Source: Bacteroidota bacterium (GTDB lineage: Bacteria; Bacteroidota; Bacteroidia; Cytophagales; Cyclobacteriaceae). Taken from it: 64,000 nt of DNA. The stretch is from the NCBI GenBank assembly GCA_022567155.1, contig JADFHN010000006.1:1-64000 (forward strand), read 5' to 3'. A program made the position numbers and the translations under genes. Below, in pieces: positions 1-7,986 of this stretch. Position 1 is the first letter of the stretch. Each line of letters opens with the position of its first letter. The notes beneath the pieces were generated by a model. The model was given only the letters and a program-made list of their open reading frames with translations, had not been told where the DNA came from and searched no databases.

Positions 1-50
1 ACAGCGCCGATGGTACTGCAGTAAAATGTGGGAGAGTAGGTCGTTGCCAG
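1..50 (+). rRNA. rrf: 5S ribosomal RNA, 3' end only
   Basis: The first 50 bases match the 3' part of a bacterial 5S rRNA: the loop-E/helix-IV stretch GCCGATGGTACTGC, then GGGAGAGTAGGTCG and a terminal TGCCAG. The 5' half lies outside the window, so the gene is partial because of the window edge. It implies a 16S-23S-5S operon immediately upstream, transcribed on this strand. A rho-independent terminator follows about 40 bases later. Confidence 0.88.
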
Positions 51-88
51 ATTTTACTGCGACCAACGAAGCTTAACGAAGTTGGATT

Positions 89-118
89 AAGCCCTTGTTG
101 TAAAACGAGGGCTTTTTT
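89..118 (+). terminator. Rho-independent terminator of the rRNA operon
   Basis: A perfect 7-bp stem, AAGCCCT at 89-95 pairing with AGGGCTT at 108-114, is followed by a run of T. It lies about 40 bases after the 5S rRNA end, on the same strand, and fits the end of the rRNA transcript. Confidence 0.8.
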
Positions 119-140
119 AATATCCCGTCTATATTGCTTG

Positions 141-206
141 CCTTCTCCTTCTCCTTCTCCTTCTCCTTCTCCTTCTCCTTCTCCTTCTCCTTCTCCTTCT
201 CCTTCT
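141..206. repeat. Hexanucleotide tandem repeat, CCTTCT x 11
   Basis: Eleven perfect copies of CCTTCT (66 bp) lie between the rRNA terminator and the SDR gene, ending 105 bp before the chosen SDR start. Perfect repeats of this length are prone to slipped-strand change. Because the unit is 6 bp, copy-number change would not shift a reading frame but would alter promoter or leader spacing. The serine/phenylalanine open frame that runs through it is an artefact of the repeat. Confidence 0.97.
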
Positions 207-311
207 ATTTAACACTGCAAAGGTGTGGTTTTTATACTACTTTCCTGCTTTGTGAATTATGTAACTCATGTGAATTATGTTATTTTACATACAGTAAAAC
301 TAAACCTTGTT

Positions 312-965
312 ATGAAGACAGCATTAGTAATAGGAGTAGGCCCGGGATTGGGTTTGGCATTGGTAAGAAAATTTTTCGCCGCAGGATATAAAATTATCAT
401 GGTGGCACGAAGCCTTGAAAAACTAAAAGAATTTGCAGCTACCGTTTCAGGATCGGAAGATGGAATTGCATATTACCAGGCTGATGTAGGGGACCGGGAT
501 TCAATAGGAACAGCAATAAATAAAATACTGCATGAACAGGGTGTACCGGATATCATAATTTATAATGTATCCGTACTCAGACCTGCTTCTCCTTCAAAGA
601 TTGATTATGACACCTTTTTAGAAGATTTTAAAATCAACGTGGGAGGAGCGTTGACAACATATCAGAAAGTAAGACCTGCGCTGCAAGAAAAAGGAGAAGG
701 TATATTTATATTTACAGGAGGCGGTCTGTCACTTTCTCCTTTTCACGAATTTGCTTCATTAGGTGTAGGAAAAGCGGGGTTGCGAAATCTTGTGGCATGT
801 ATGGCACAGGAAAATAAGGATTCGGGCATTATGGTATATACCATAACGATAAATGGAATGATTGAAAAAGGAACCTTTTTTGACCCGGAAAAGATTGCAG
901 AAAAATTTTATGAAGTATGCGAAAACGGACTGCCTGAATGTGAAGCCGAATTTATTTACCAGTAG
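312..965 (+). CDS. SDR-family protein lacking the catalytic tyrosine
   Basis: A 217-residue short-chain dehydrogenase/reductase-fold protein. The N-terminus has a Rossmann dinucleotide-binding motif (GVGPGLG, residues about 7-13) after the first beta strand, and an N-V-S stretch (YNVSVL) sits where SDRs have NNAG. The catalytic YxxxK position reads L-G-V-G-K, so the lysine is kept but the tyrosine is leucine. The substrate cannot be told, and the protein may bind NAD(P) without classical SDR chemistry. I chose the ATG at 312 because the Rossmann strand starts immediately there; an in-frame start at 225 would add 29 residues that look like AT-rich leader. The 3' end overlaps a convergent small gene by 14 bp. 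Confidence 0.82.
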   Translation: MKTALVIGVGPGLGLALVRKFFAAGYKIIMVARSLEKLKEFAATVSGSEDGIAYYQADVGDRDSIGTAINKILHEQGVPDIIIYNVSVLRPASPSKIDYDTFLEDFKINVGGALTTYQKVRPALQEKGEGIFIFTGGGLSLSPFHEFASLGVGKAGLRNLVACMAQENKDSGIMVYTITINGMIEKGTFFDPEKIAEKFYEVCENGLPECEAEFIYQ

Positions 966-1116
966 TGTTTTCATCCGCATCAGCGTCTTCCCACTCTTTT
1001 TCCCGGGCTTTGACTCTTAAAAAGTCCATAGCGGTAAGTCCGGCTGCAACGCCAATGAGAATGGCAACAATGATTAGAAAAAGATTTGCACCAGGTGCGA
1101 TATTTATCAGAAACAT
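952..1116 (-). CDS. Small single-pass membrane protein (54 aa)
   Basis: A 54-codon reading frame encodes a short N-terminus, one hydrophobic segment at about residues 12-29 (LFLIIVAILIGVAAGLT) and a charged cytoplasmic-type tail (RVKAREKEWEDADADEN). The pattern of one membrane helix followed by an acidic and basic tail, and the sharp shift in composition, are typical of genuine small membrane proteins. It converges on the SDR gene and its stop overlaps that gene by 14 bp. The sequence before the ATG is A-rich, as usual for Bacteroidota translation starts. I do not recognise a family; function unknown. Confidence 0.62.
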   Translation of the reverse strand: MFLINIAPGANLFLIIVAILIGVAAGLTAMDFLRVKAREKEWEDADADENTTGK

Positions 1117-1277
1117 AAAATTTATTTTTTTTGCAAGATAAAATTTACTGAAGATATATAAAAATGAAAACGCAATAAATATTTTTCGTGCATCCTAATT
1201 TATATTGTTATATATTGCAGCGCAAATAGGACTGATGTATAAACCCGAGAAGAACCTTAATCTTATTTGATTTTTTT

Positions 1278-1526
1278 ATGAGGCACGAAATTGAGAAGGA
1301 GCTGTTACTTGCTCGATTGCATTATCTGAATGAAATTCATCGCAAACCAGGAACCTCCAACATTCACCCCAACGTAAGCCCGAAAGTTAAGGAAATGATT
1401 CTTAACGGCAATGTAGGGAGTTATATGGAAGTGGAGTCTTTGTTTAATTTTTTGGCTGAGAAACTGCCAGAGGATGAAAGCAAGGCAGATGAACTGGCAT
1501 ATGAAATGATTTCATTTATCAACTAA
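1278..1526 (+). CDS. Hypothetical protein (82 aa)
   Basis: An 82-residue, soluble, mostly helical-looking protein beginning MRHEIEKELLLARL and ending in an acidic, leucine-spaced helix (NFLAEKLPEDES then DELAYEMISF). There is no signal peptide, membrane segment, metal motif or clear DNA-binding motif. It stands alone, with an AT-rich 160-bp region upstream that could hold its promoter. I do not recognise the family. Codon use and the clean ATG start make it a plausible real gene. Confidence 0.6.
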   Translation: MRHEIEKELLLARLHYLNEIHRKPGTSNIHPNVSPKVKEMILNGNVGSYMEVESLFNFLAEKLPEDESKADELAYEMISFIN

Positions 1527-1929
1527 ACGGTTTTTAATTCTATAAACCAGAACCAACCTCGCACGGCTGCACGGGGTTGAGTGATACGATTTCGGTTGCT
1601 TACAACTACCTCCATTCAGGAGAGGTAAAGTCAAGAACGGAAATCAATGTGATGGGAAATAGAACGGCAATACCTGCTTGTCATTAAAACCGGAGTTTTT
1701 TTCAAAATGGTCATTCATGGTTTTTCTCAAAAGTTCATTTATTGCATTTTGTTGTGAGTGTTAAAAAATATGGGCGACTTGTAAATATGCCCAAAATTGG
1801 CCAAATCCGTATTCTTATCCTGTCAGGAAACAAGTCAGGTAGTAGTAGTGTGGAGTTTAATGCCAAATTGGATTCGGAAAAGCCGCGCTAATCAAGTAAA
1901 TTACCAATCGGAATCGTAAGTGTTGATTG
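1527..1929. other. Intergenic region without a convincing gene
   Basis: About 400 bp. The plus strand has a stop-free stretch of roughly 48 codons (about 1540-1686, ending ...IPACH then TAA) with no start codon and no family I recognise. It may be a decayed gene remnant. No hairpin terminator or transposon end stands out. Confidence 0.4.
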
Positions 1930-3381
1930 ATGAAAATACCTTCCAAAATCACTGCAAAAAGGGAAAGTTTGAGTTTTGATCCAGACCACACCAAGGTGAT
2001 CACCCGTTTTTTTGAACCGGACCATCAGAGAAAAGAACACATAATCGAAAGGATACTAAAGTTAGATCAGAAGGAGACGATACGGATTCTGGATCAGACC
2101 ATCGCTAATTTCTCCAATCGACACGACGATATCAAGAGGATTTTTAAAACCAATTTTGACCGGTTGAATATTGAGAGGGACCTCTCACTGGAGAGCCGGC
2201 TATTGCTGGGCGCGTACTTTACCATGGAATATGCCATTGAAACCGCAGCGCTTTTAAATCCCTCTATTGTTCCCCATCCCGATCAAAACGAATTACAAAA
2301 GAACGAACAAAGAGTGATCCTTAGCTTTAGGGCGGTGGGTGAGGGCCATATGTCATCCATTGTATTTCGCGAGGGCGTCATTAATAAAAACGGACTTCTG
2401 GTCATTCAAAGCAACAACACCAATTTTGAGCTGGGAAAGATCAATGAAGACTTTTTATACGATAAAAAAGATTTTATCATCAAACTGGAAGAGATTAAAT
2501 CCTATAAATCAGTTAAAAGTATCCTTGACAATCTTTTAGATAAGTTTTCAAGAGCCGAATTGAAAGAAAGCATCCAAAGGTTTGTGAAGAAATATCAGGA
2601 TGAAATGCATTTTAATCAGCAGGCCATAGACACTTTATTGTGGTTATCCAAATCCAATTTTGAAATTGATTTTGATGAAGAGTTGGATATTTCGGGAAGG
2701 GTTATCTTTCCCCGTTCCAAAGGGGAGATCAGAGCTTTAGAGGATGCGAGATTTGTGCAATTCCAGGATAGCGATGGTACCATTAAATACTACGCTACCT
2801 ATACAGCTTACGATGGCAGAAATATTCTTCCCCAACTGATTGAAACCAAAAACTTTTATCGATTTAAGATCAAGACGATGCTGGGTAGTGGTTCGCAAAA
2901 TAAAGGGATGGCCCTGTTCCCTGAAAAAATCAAGGGGAAATACGTCTTGATCTCACGTAACGACAACGAGAATTTATTTTTAATGTATTCCGACCGGATT
3001 AATTATTGGGAAAAACCTGTATTGATCAGGAAACCTGCCTTTTATTGGGAGTATTATCAGATCGGGAATAATGGGTCGCCCATTAAGACTAAAAACGGTT
3101 GGCTTGTACTCACACATGGGGTGGGTCCGGTGAGAACTTATTGTATGGGTGCCATGCTTCTGGATCTGGAGAATCCGGGGAAAGTCATCAAAATCACCAG
3201 AGAACCCATTTTATTTCCTTTGGAAAACGAACGAGATGGTTACGTACCCAATGTGGTGTACTCCTGCGGCTCCATTGTACACAAGGATTATCTGATCATG
3301 CCCTATGCCATATCCGATACCCGTTCAGGGGTGGCAAGGTTTAACCTGAAGGAGCTACTCAAAAGTATGGACCCCTGTTAA
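1930..3381 (+). CDS. GH130-family glycosidase/phosphorylase
   Basis: A 483-residue protein whose C-terminal two thirds (about 215-480) is a five-bladed propeller of glycoside hydrolase family 130, the family of mannosyl phosphorylases and beta-1,2-mannosidases. Recognisable blocks include E-I-R-A-L-E-D-A-R-F (the catalytic-region ED-R pattern), YYATYTAYDGRN, the K-G-M-A-L-F-P stretch, GNNGSPIKTKNGWLVLTHGVG and a YSCGSI block near the end. A helical N-terminal domain of about 200 residues precedes it, as in the longer GH130 members. There is no signal peptide, so it is probably cytoplasmic. I prefer the ATG at 1930 over the TTG one codon earlier. No SusCD pair, transporter or other mannan gene lies nearby. 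Phosphorylase versus hydrolase cannot be settled here. Confidence 0.82.
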   Translation: MKIPSKITAKRESLSFDPDHTKVITRFFEPDHQRKEHIIERILKLDQKETIRILDQTIANFSNRHDDIKRIFKTNFDRLNIERDLSLESRLLLGAYFTMEYAIETAALLNPSIVPHPDQNELQKNEQRVILSFRAVGEGHMSSIVFREGVINKNGLLVIQSNNTNFELGKINEDFLYDKKDFIIKLEEIKSYKSVKSILDNLLDKFSRAELKESIQRFVKKYQDEMHFNQQAIDTLLWLSKSNFEIDFDEELDISGRVIFPRSKGEIRALEDARFVQFQDSDGTIKYYATYTAYDGRNILPQLIETKNFYRFKIKTMLGSGSQNKGMALFPEKIKGKYVLISRNDNENLFLMYSDRINYWEKPVLIRKPAFYWEYYQIGNNGSPIKTKNGWLVLTHGVGPVRTYCMGAMLLDLENPGKVIKITREPILFPLENERDGYVPNVVYSCGSIVHKDYLIMPYAISDTRSGVARFNLKELLKSMDPC

Positions 3382-3522
3382 AAATCATTATTGAGGATTC
3401 ACCGGAAGTTTAATATCCAGGTTTTTATACCTTTTCGATCATTTTATCAAAAGATCAACCTTAACTGAACTCCCCGGAGATCGTGAAACAATACTTTCCT
3501 GAGATACGATCTTGAAGTCTTT

Positions 3523-3693
3523 AATTAGAGTCTGTCTATTAACTTGCAATATAGAAAAATTGCCATGCCTGCCTGCTAGCATTCCATAAATCCCCTCTTG
3601 GGAGGCCTGTCTGCCGGTCAGGCAGGGGTAGGTTTATTAATAAATTTATTGAATTTTTCTTTGAATAAACGACTTTATTGACAGACTCTAATT
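3523..3693. repeat. MITE-like element with 14-bp terminal inverted repeats
   Basis: A perfect 14-bp inverted repeat, AATTAGAGTCTGTC at 3523-3536 and GACAGACTCTAATT at 3680-3693, bounds 171 bp with no coding capacity. Inside are a C-rich/G-rich palindromic patch (CCTGTCTGCCGGTCAGGCAG, about 3606-3625) and T-rich stretches. This structure fits a non-autonomous insertion element. The outer AATT on each side could be part of the inverted repeat or a short target duplication. The rest of the 670-bp gap (3382-4055) shows no gene; a short AGGAGG-preceded frame at 3763 encodes only eight codons. Confidence 0.6.
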
Positions 3694-4055
3694 AGTTCCT
3701 TTTGCTGATCAGCTGTCATCAGGGTGGATAAACCTGGCGCCAACCATTTCTTAGGAGGAAGTCATGAATCAAAACCGGACATTTAAATAGTTGTTTGGCA
3801 AAAACAGTCAACCTAAATTTAGGGATTGACAATCTTATCCACTAAATAAATGATGATACCTTATTTTTTAAAAAATGTGTAGCCGGTTGGTCATAACTGC
3901 CTTGTATGCTTTTAAAATAACCAATGATTTTTGTCATAAAGCCGGGTGCGCATTATCTTGTTGTTTTTTACCCCTTGTTCAACTAATTTTAGTCGCTTAA
4001 AACAGAAACCGGTTTGAAGAAAGTTTAGTATTGATAATTTAAATGAATTGCTCTT

Positions 4056-6179
4056 ATGAAGGTATTTGACAACAAACACATAAAAAACATTGTACTTGTC
4101 GGTAGTTCTAAATCTGGCAAAACAACACTTGCCGAAACCATGCTGTTCGAAGCAGGTTTGATAAACAGGCGGGGAACTGTGGAAAGCAAAAACACTATAT
4201 CAGACTTTCATGAAATTGAGCATGAACGTGGGAACTCTGTATTTGCCACCAGCATGCATACCGAATGGCGTGATTATAAGATCAATATCATTGATACACC
4301 CGGACTGGACGATTTTATCGGAGAAATTGTAAGCTCGCTTCGCATAGCCGATACCAGTGTAATGCTTATTAATTCACAACATGGTGTGGAAGTGGGTACG
4401 GAACTGATCTGGAAATACGTGGATAAATTTGACAAACCGGTAATATTTGCTATCAATCAGGTGGATCATCCAAAATCAAACTTCGATGAAGCGCTTGAAT
4501 CTGTAAAGTTGCGTTATGGTAGTGCCGTTACGCAGATGCAATACCCGGTAAATCAGGGTGATGCATTTGATTCCATTATCGACCTGTTGAAAATGGTTAT
4601 GTACAAATTCGCCTCTGATGGTGGGAAACCGGAAAAGTTGGCTATACCGGATGCAGAAAAAGAAAAAGCAGAAAGGCTTCACAATGAGCTGGTAGAGAAA
4701 GCTGCTGAAAATGACGAAGATCTGATGGAGCTTTTCTTTGAAAAAGGAACACTTAATGAGGATGAAATGCGTAAGGGACTAAAAATCGGCATGGTCAACC
4801 ATGAGGTATTTCCGGTATTTTGCCTTTCTGCAAAAAAAAATATGGGTAGCGGAAGAATGATGGGCTTCATTGACAATGTGGCCCCATCTGTATTTGAACT
4901 GAAACCTGAAACTTCGGAAAGTGGTGATCCTGTGCCTTACGACCCTTCCAAACCAACCGTGTTGTTTGTATTCAAGTCAATGATAGAACCTAAACTGGGT
5001 AAATTGTCTTTCTTTAAAGTGATTAGCGGTGAGATAAAAATCGGCATAGATCTCCAGAACAGCCAGACGGGCGCTACCGAAAGAATAAACCAGTTGTTTA
5101 TCATGGACGGAAAAACCAGGAATCCGGTTGATAAACTTGTTACGGGCGATATCGGCGCTACGTTAAAATTGAAAGATACTGATACGAATCATACGTTGTG
5201 CGATAAAAAGATAAATGTCACTATCAAACCGATAGAATTTCCGGAGCAACGCATACGTACGGCCATTGTAGCAAAAAACAAAAGCGATGATGAAAAGCTG
5301 GGAGAAGTGTTGAGTAAAATCCATCAGGTGGATCCGACTATCAAGATGGAATACTCCAGGGAACTTAAGCAAATGATACTTTCAGGACAGGGAGAGCTTC
5401 ATCTCGACATCGTTAAATGGGAACTTGAAAATATTTATAATCTCCATATAGATTTTATCAAGCCCAGAATATCGTACAGGGAAACCATTCAAAAAGCAGC
5501 CGATGCTTCGTACAAGCACAAAAAACAATCAGGAGGCGCCGGCCAGTTTGGCGAAGTATATTTACATATCGAACCGTATTATGAAGGAATGCCTGAACCG
5601 GAAGGATTCAATTTGCGTGGCAAGCAGGAAATTAATCTGGAGTGGGGAGGGAAGCTTGTATTTTATAATTGCATTGTAGGCGGGGTGATCGACCAACGGT
5701 TTATTCCTGCCATCCAAAAAGGAATTTTGCAGAAAATGGAGGAAGGCCCGATTACCGGATCGTATGTAAGGGATGTTCGGGTAATGGTGTATGACGGAAA
5801 GATGCACGCCGTTGATTCGAATGATATTTCGTTTCAGATTGCCGGAAAAATGGCATTCAGAGATGCCTTTAACTCGGCAAACCCAAAGCTGCTGGAGCCT
5901 ATATATGATACCGAAGTACTTGTTCCTGAAGAACTTATGGGTGATGTGATGACTGATCTTCAGTCACGCCGGGCAATGATCATGGGTATGGATTCACAGG
6001 GAAATTACCAGGTAATTAAAGCAAAGACCCCGCTTGCTGAGATGGACAAGTATTCCACCACGCTCAGGTCGCTTACGCAGGGCAGGGCAAGCTTTACTAG
6101 TAAATTTGCCGAATACGCCCCTGTACCAGCTGATATTCAGAAAAAGCTGATGGCAGTACATGCGGATGCAGAGGAATAA
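4056..6179 (+). CDS. fusA2: Elongation factor G paralogue (EF-G2 type) with altered GTPase motifs
   Basis: A 707-residue EF-G-family protein with all domains: G domain (about 1-290), domain II, domains III/IV (Q-G-E-L-H-L-D block near 445-452, then a GAGQFG block in domain IV) and a V domain at the end. The P-loop reads GSSKSGKTT (16-24). The switch-I block is ERGNSV instead of ERGITI, the switch-II block is DTPGLDDF instead of DTPGHVDF, so the catalytic His is Leu84, and the G4 motif is NQVD instead of NKxD. It is therefore a specialised paralogue, not the housekeeping EF-G. Bacteroides species have an EF-G2 reported to translocate without GTP hydrolysis, and this protein may be its counterpart, which is inference. 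It stands alone without rpsL/rpsG/tuf neighbours. Confidence 0.88.
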   Translation: MKVFDNKHIKNIVLVGSSKSGKTTLAETMLFEAGLINRRGTVESKNTISDFHEIEHERGNSVFATSMHTEWRDYKINIIDTPGLDDFIGEIVSSLRIADTSVMLINSQHGVEVGTELIWKYVDKFDKPVIFAINQVDHPKSNFDEALESVKLRYGSAVTQMQYPVNQGDAFDSIIDLLKMVMYKFASDGGKPEKLAIPDAEKEKAERLHNELVEKAAENDEDLMELFFEKGTLNEDEMRKGLKIGMVNHEVFPVFCLSAKKNMGSGRMMGFIDNVAPSVFELKPETSESGDPVPYDPSKPTVLFVFKSMIEPKLGKLSFFKVISGEIKIGIDLQNSQTGATERINQLFIMDGKTRNPVDKLVTGDIGATLKLKDTDTNHTLCDKKINVTIKPIEFPEQRIRTAIVAKNKSDDEKLGEVLSKIHQVDPTIKMEYSRELKQMILSGQGELHLDIVKWELENIYNLHIDFIKPRISYRETIQKAADASYKHKKQSGGAGQFGEVYLHIEPYYEGMPEPEGFNLRGKQEINLEWGGKLVFYNCIVGGVIDQRFIPAIQKGILQKMEEGPITGSYVRDVRVMVYDGKMHAVDSNDISFQIAGKMAFRDAFNSANPKLLEPIYDTEVLVPEELMGDVMTDLQSRRAMIMGMDSQGNYQVIKAKTPLAEMDKYSTTLRSLTQGRASFTSKFAEYAPVPADIQKKLMAVHADAEE

Positions 6180-6254
6180 TGAATCAGTCCGAATCGTTTT
6201 CATAAATTACCAATGCCAAGTTTTAGACTCCGGCACTGGTAACAGATAGCCGAA

Positions 6255-7250
6255 TCACAATGTAAATCCGAAGGTAAAGGCATTTACACCCGGTGTATCT
6301 TTGGAATCGGAATACAATTTGTTGAGGTCATAGTTCACAAACAGGTCCACTCCTTTAAACCCAACCTGAAGGCGGGCGCCATACCTGAAGTTGTTAAGGT
6401 AATAATTTGATTTATCATGCCTCTTTTCCTTTTTGTTATTTTCCCGGAAAGTATATTTTGACCAACTGTCAATTCGATAGCCGACATATGGGCCAAACCC
6501 AATCCTGAATCCGCTTCCGATATCTTCATTCCAGAGCCTGTCTCTTAACCAGCCTCGTTTTTTACTGAAGTCTAAAACAGGTATAAACCTGGCATCCAGA
6601 TATGCGACAGACAATTTAGACTTGACGGGAGAAATGTCAGGACGAGGATCCTCAGTAAAATCCACACCTGTGTCATTTTTACTCATCCTGATTCTTGTAT
6701 TTTCATATTTGAAGGTGTACCAGTCAATGCCACCACCCCATTCGAGGAAAAGTGGCCCTGCAACTTTGGTTTTAAATATGGTGAAAAACCCGATGTACCA
6801 CGAACCCCACGGACGAACGGTATAAGGGGCATTTTGCTCATCCGGAAAACTGCCGTCCTCTTCAAGGTAATTGTTCATGCCCAGATCGATATTCCAGAAA
6901 GTTTTTGTTCGTTTTGCGTAATGAAATTCCGAGGTCCTTTCCTTTTTTTTCTCATAAATTTCTTCACGGATATCTTTCAGGTAGTAGTCGCTGAATTCAT
7001 CGTCCACCACGAGGATGACCGTGCCGCTTTCTGTTTCGATTTTCCCGTTAAGATTTTCGAGTATCTTATTCAGATCGTACACGGTGACTGACCCGAGGTC
7101 ATCGCTCTCATCTGCAATAACAACAATGCTTACATTGTTTCTGAATTTCAGGATAACGGTATCACTATCAGACGTACCGGCATATAAGGTGCTGCATGCG
7201 AATAGTACGGACACAGCAATTCCTGTTAAAAGTAAAGGTATCTTTTTCAT
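6255..7250 (-). CDS. Outer-membrane beta-barrel protein of an ECF-sigma operon
   Basis: A 331-residue exported protein with an N-terminal signal sequence (KKIPLLLTGIAVSVLFACS then TLYAG), followed by a segment of about 100 residues with beta strands and charged linkers, then a repetitive pattern of alternating aromatic/hydrophobic strands with tight turns (WNIDLGMNNY, PWGSWYIGFF, RIGFGPYVGYRI, GFKGVDLFVNYDL) ending FTFGFTL. That pattern is typical of small outer-membrane barrels of Bacteroidota. It is the last gene of the sigma/anti-sigma operon, 10 bp after the anti-sigma gene, so it is probably controlled by that sigma factor. Cargo or role unknown. Confidence 0.72.
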   Translation of the reverse strand: MKKIPLLLTGIAVSVLFACSTLYAGTSDSDTVILKFRNNVSIVVIADESDDLGSVTVYDLNKILENLNGKIETESGTVILVVDDEFSDYYLKDIREEIYEKKKERTSEFHYAKRTKTFWNIDLGMNNYLEEDGSFPDEQNAPYTVRPWGSWYIGFFTIFKTKVAGPLFLEWGGGIDWYTFKYENTRIRMSKNDTGVDFTEDPRPDISPVKSKLSVAYLDARFIPVLDFSKKRGWLRDRLWNEDIGSGFRIGFGPYVGYRIDSWSKYTFRENNKKEKRHDKSNYYLNNFRYGARLQVGFKGVDLFVNYDLNKLYSDSKDTPGVNAFTFGFTL

Positions 7251-7260
7251 TTTTAAGTTT

Positions 7261-7986
7261 CTAATTTAAAGGGTGTGTTTCTGATTTCAGCCTTACATTC
7301 CCAGCCATTGCAAACAGATCTTTTCTGGCTTTTACAAGGTCCATTTCTATGAGTTTTTTTTCGCCGTTTTTCACTTTGCTGATATATTCAAAAGCTCTTT
7401 TCAGGGAGGTGTTGTCATACACCGGCAGATCGGATAAAGGCTTTCGGATAAACTCCGGTTTCAACAGTACATATCCGGTTTCGACATAAGTTCCATACCT
7501 TTCCAGTTGCAAACTGTTTTCATAATGTATTTCAGTTAAGACTTTATCATTTACCTCATTATCACGTACAACTACCCCACTGGCCTGATACGTTCTGGCC
7601 TGCATGGCCGGTGGGTTTTCCATGCGGGTTACCGGTTCACTGAATTCTTCAGTATAACTACCGGATACCACCGGCTCAACGGTATTTGCTGTAATTTTCT
7701 GAGTACGGTTATATTCAGGCATTGTCTGAACTGTTTCCAGTCGTATTTGTTCAGATGCCGGAACAGTAGCAAATTGTGTATTCCAGGTAAGCGCTGCGGT
7801 GAGCAATACGGCGATTGCTGCGGCAACGGAAGCAAACCAAGTAATACGACTTCTTTTTGCCTTTGTCTGCAGGCTGGCATGCACCTTATCCCAGGCATCA
7901 TCCGGCGGGCGGATTTCCAGCGTAGCCAGTTTATCATTAAACAATTTATCGAGCCGGATCTCTTTATTCAATAAGTAGTTTTTCAT
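7261..7986 (-). CDS. Membrane anti-sigma factor (putative)
   Basis: A 241-residue protein with a short cytoplasmic N-terminal region (1-45, containing PPDDAWDKVHASL, the pattern typical of Bacteroidota anti-sigma-like proteins), a single membrane helix at about 48-68, and a periplasmic domain of about 170 residues without known motifs. Its start overlaps the end of the ECF sigma gene by 23 bp, which implies co-translation and supports a sigma/anti-sigma pair. It lacks the HxxxCxxC zinc motif of classical ZAS anti-sigma factors. The role is inferred from position and topology. Confidence 0.72.
   Translation of the reverse strand: MKNYLLNKEIRLDKLFNDKLATLEIRPPDDAWDKVHASLQTKAKRSRITWFASVAAAIAVLLTAALTWNTQFATVPASEQIRLETVQTMPEYNRTQKITANTVEPVVSGSYTEEFSEPVTRMENPPAMQARTYQASGVVVRDNEVNDKVLTEIHYENSLQLERYGTYVETGYVLLKPEFIRKPLSDLPVYDNTSLKRAFEYISKVKNGEKKLIEMDLVKARKDLFAMAGNVRLKSETHPLN

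Noticed and set aside
134-391. Open frame with FSFSFS repeat at the hexamer array
   Set aside because: Translation of the CCTTCT repeat itself; no start signal, no conserved residues and overlaps the chosen SDR gene.
1540-1686. Stop-free stretch of 48 codons ending IPACH
   Set aside because: No start codon, no family recognised; may be a remnant but cannot be supported as a gene.
3763-3789. Eight-codon frame preceded by AGGAGG (MNQNRTFK)
   Set aside because: Too short to judge as a gene; a Shine-Dalgarno-like match is weak evidence in Bacteroidota.
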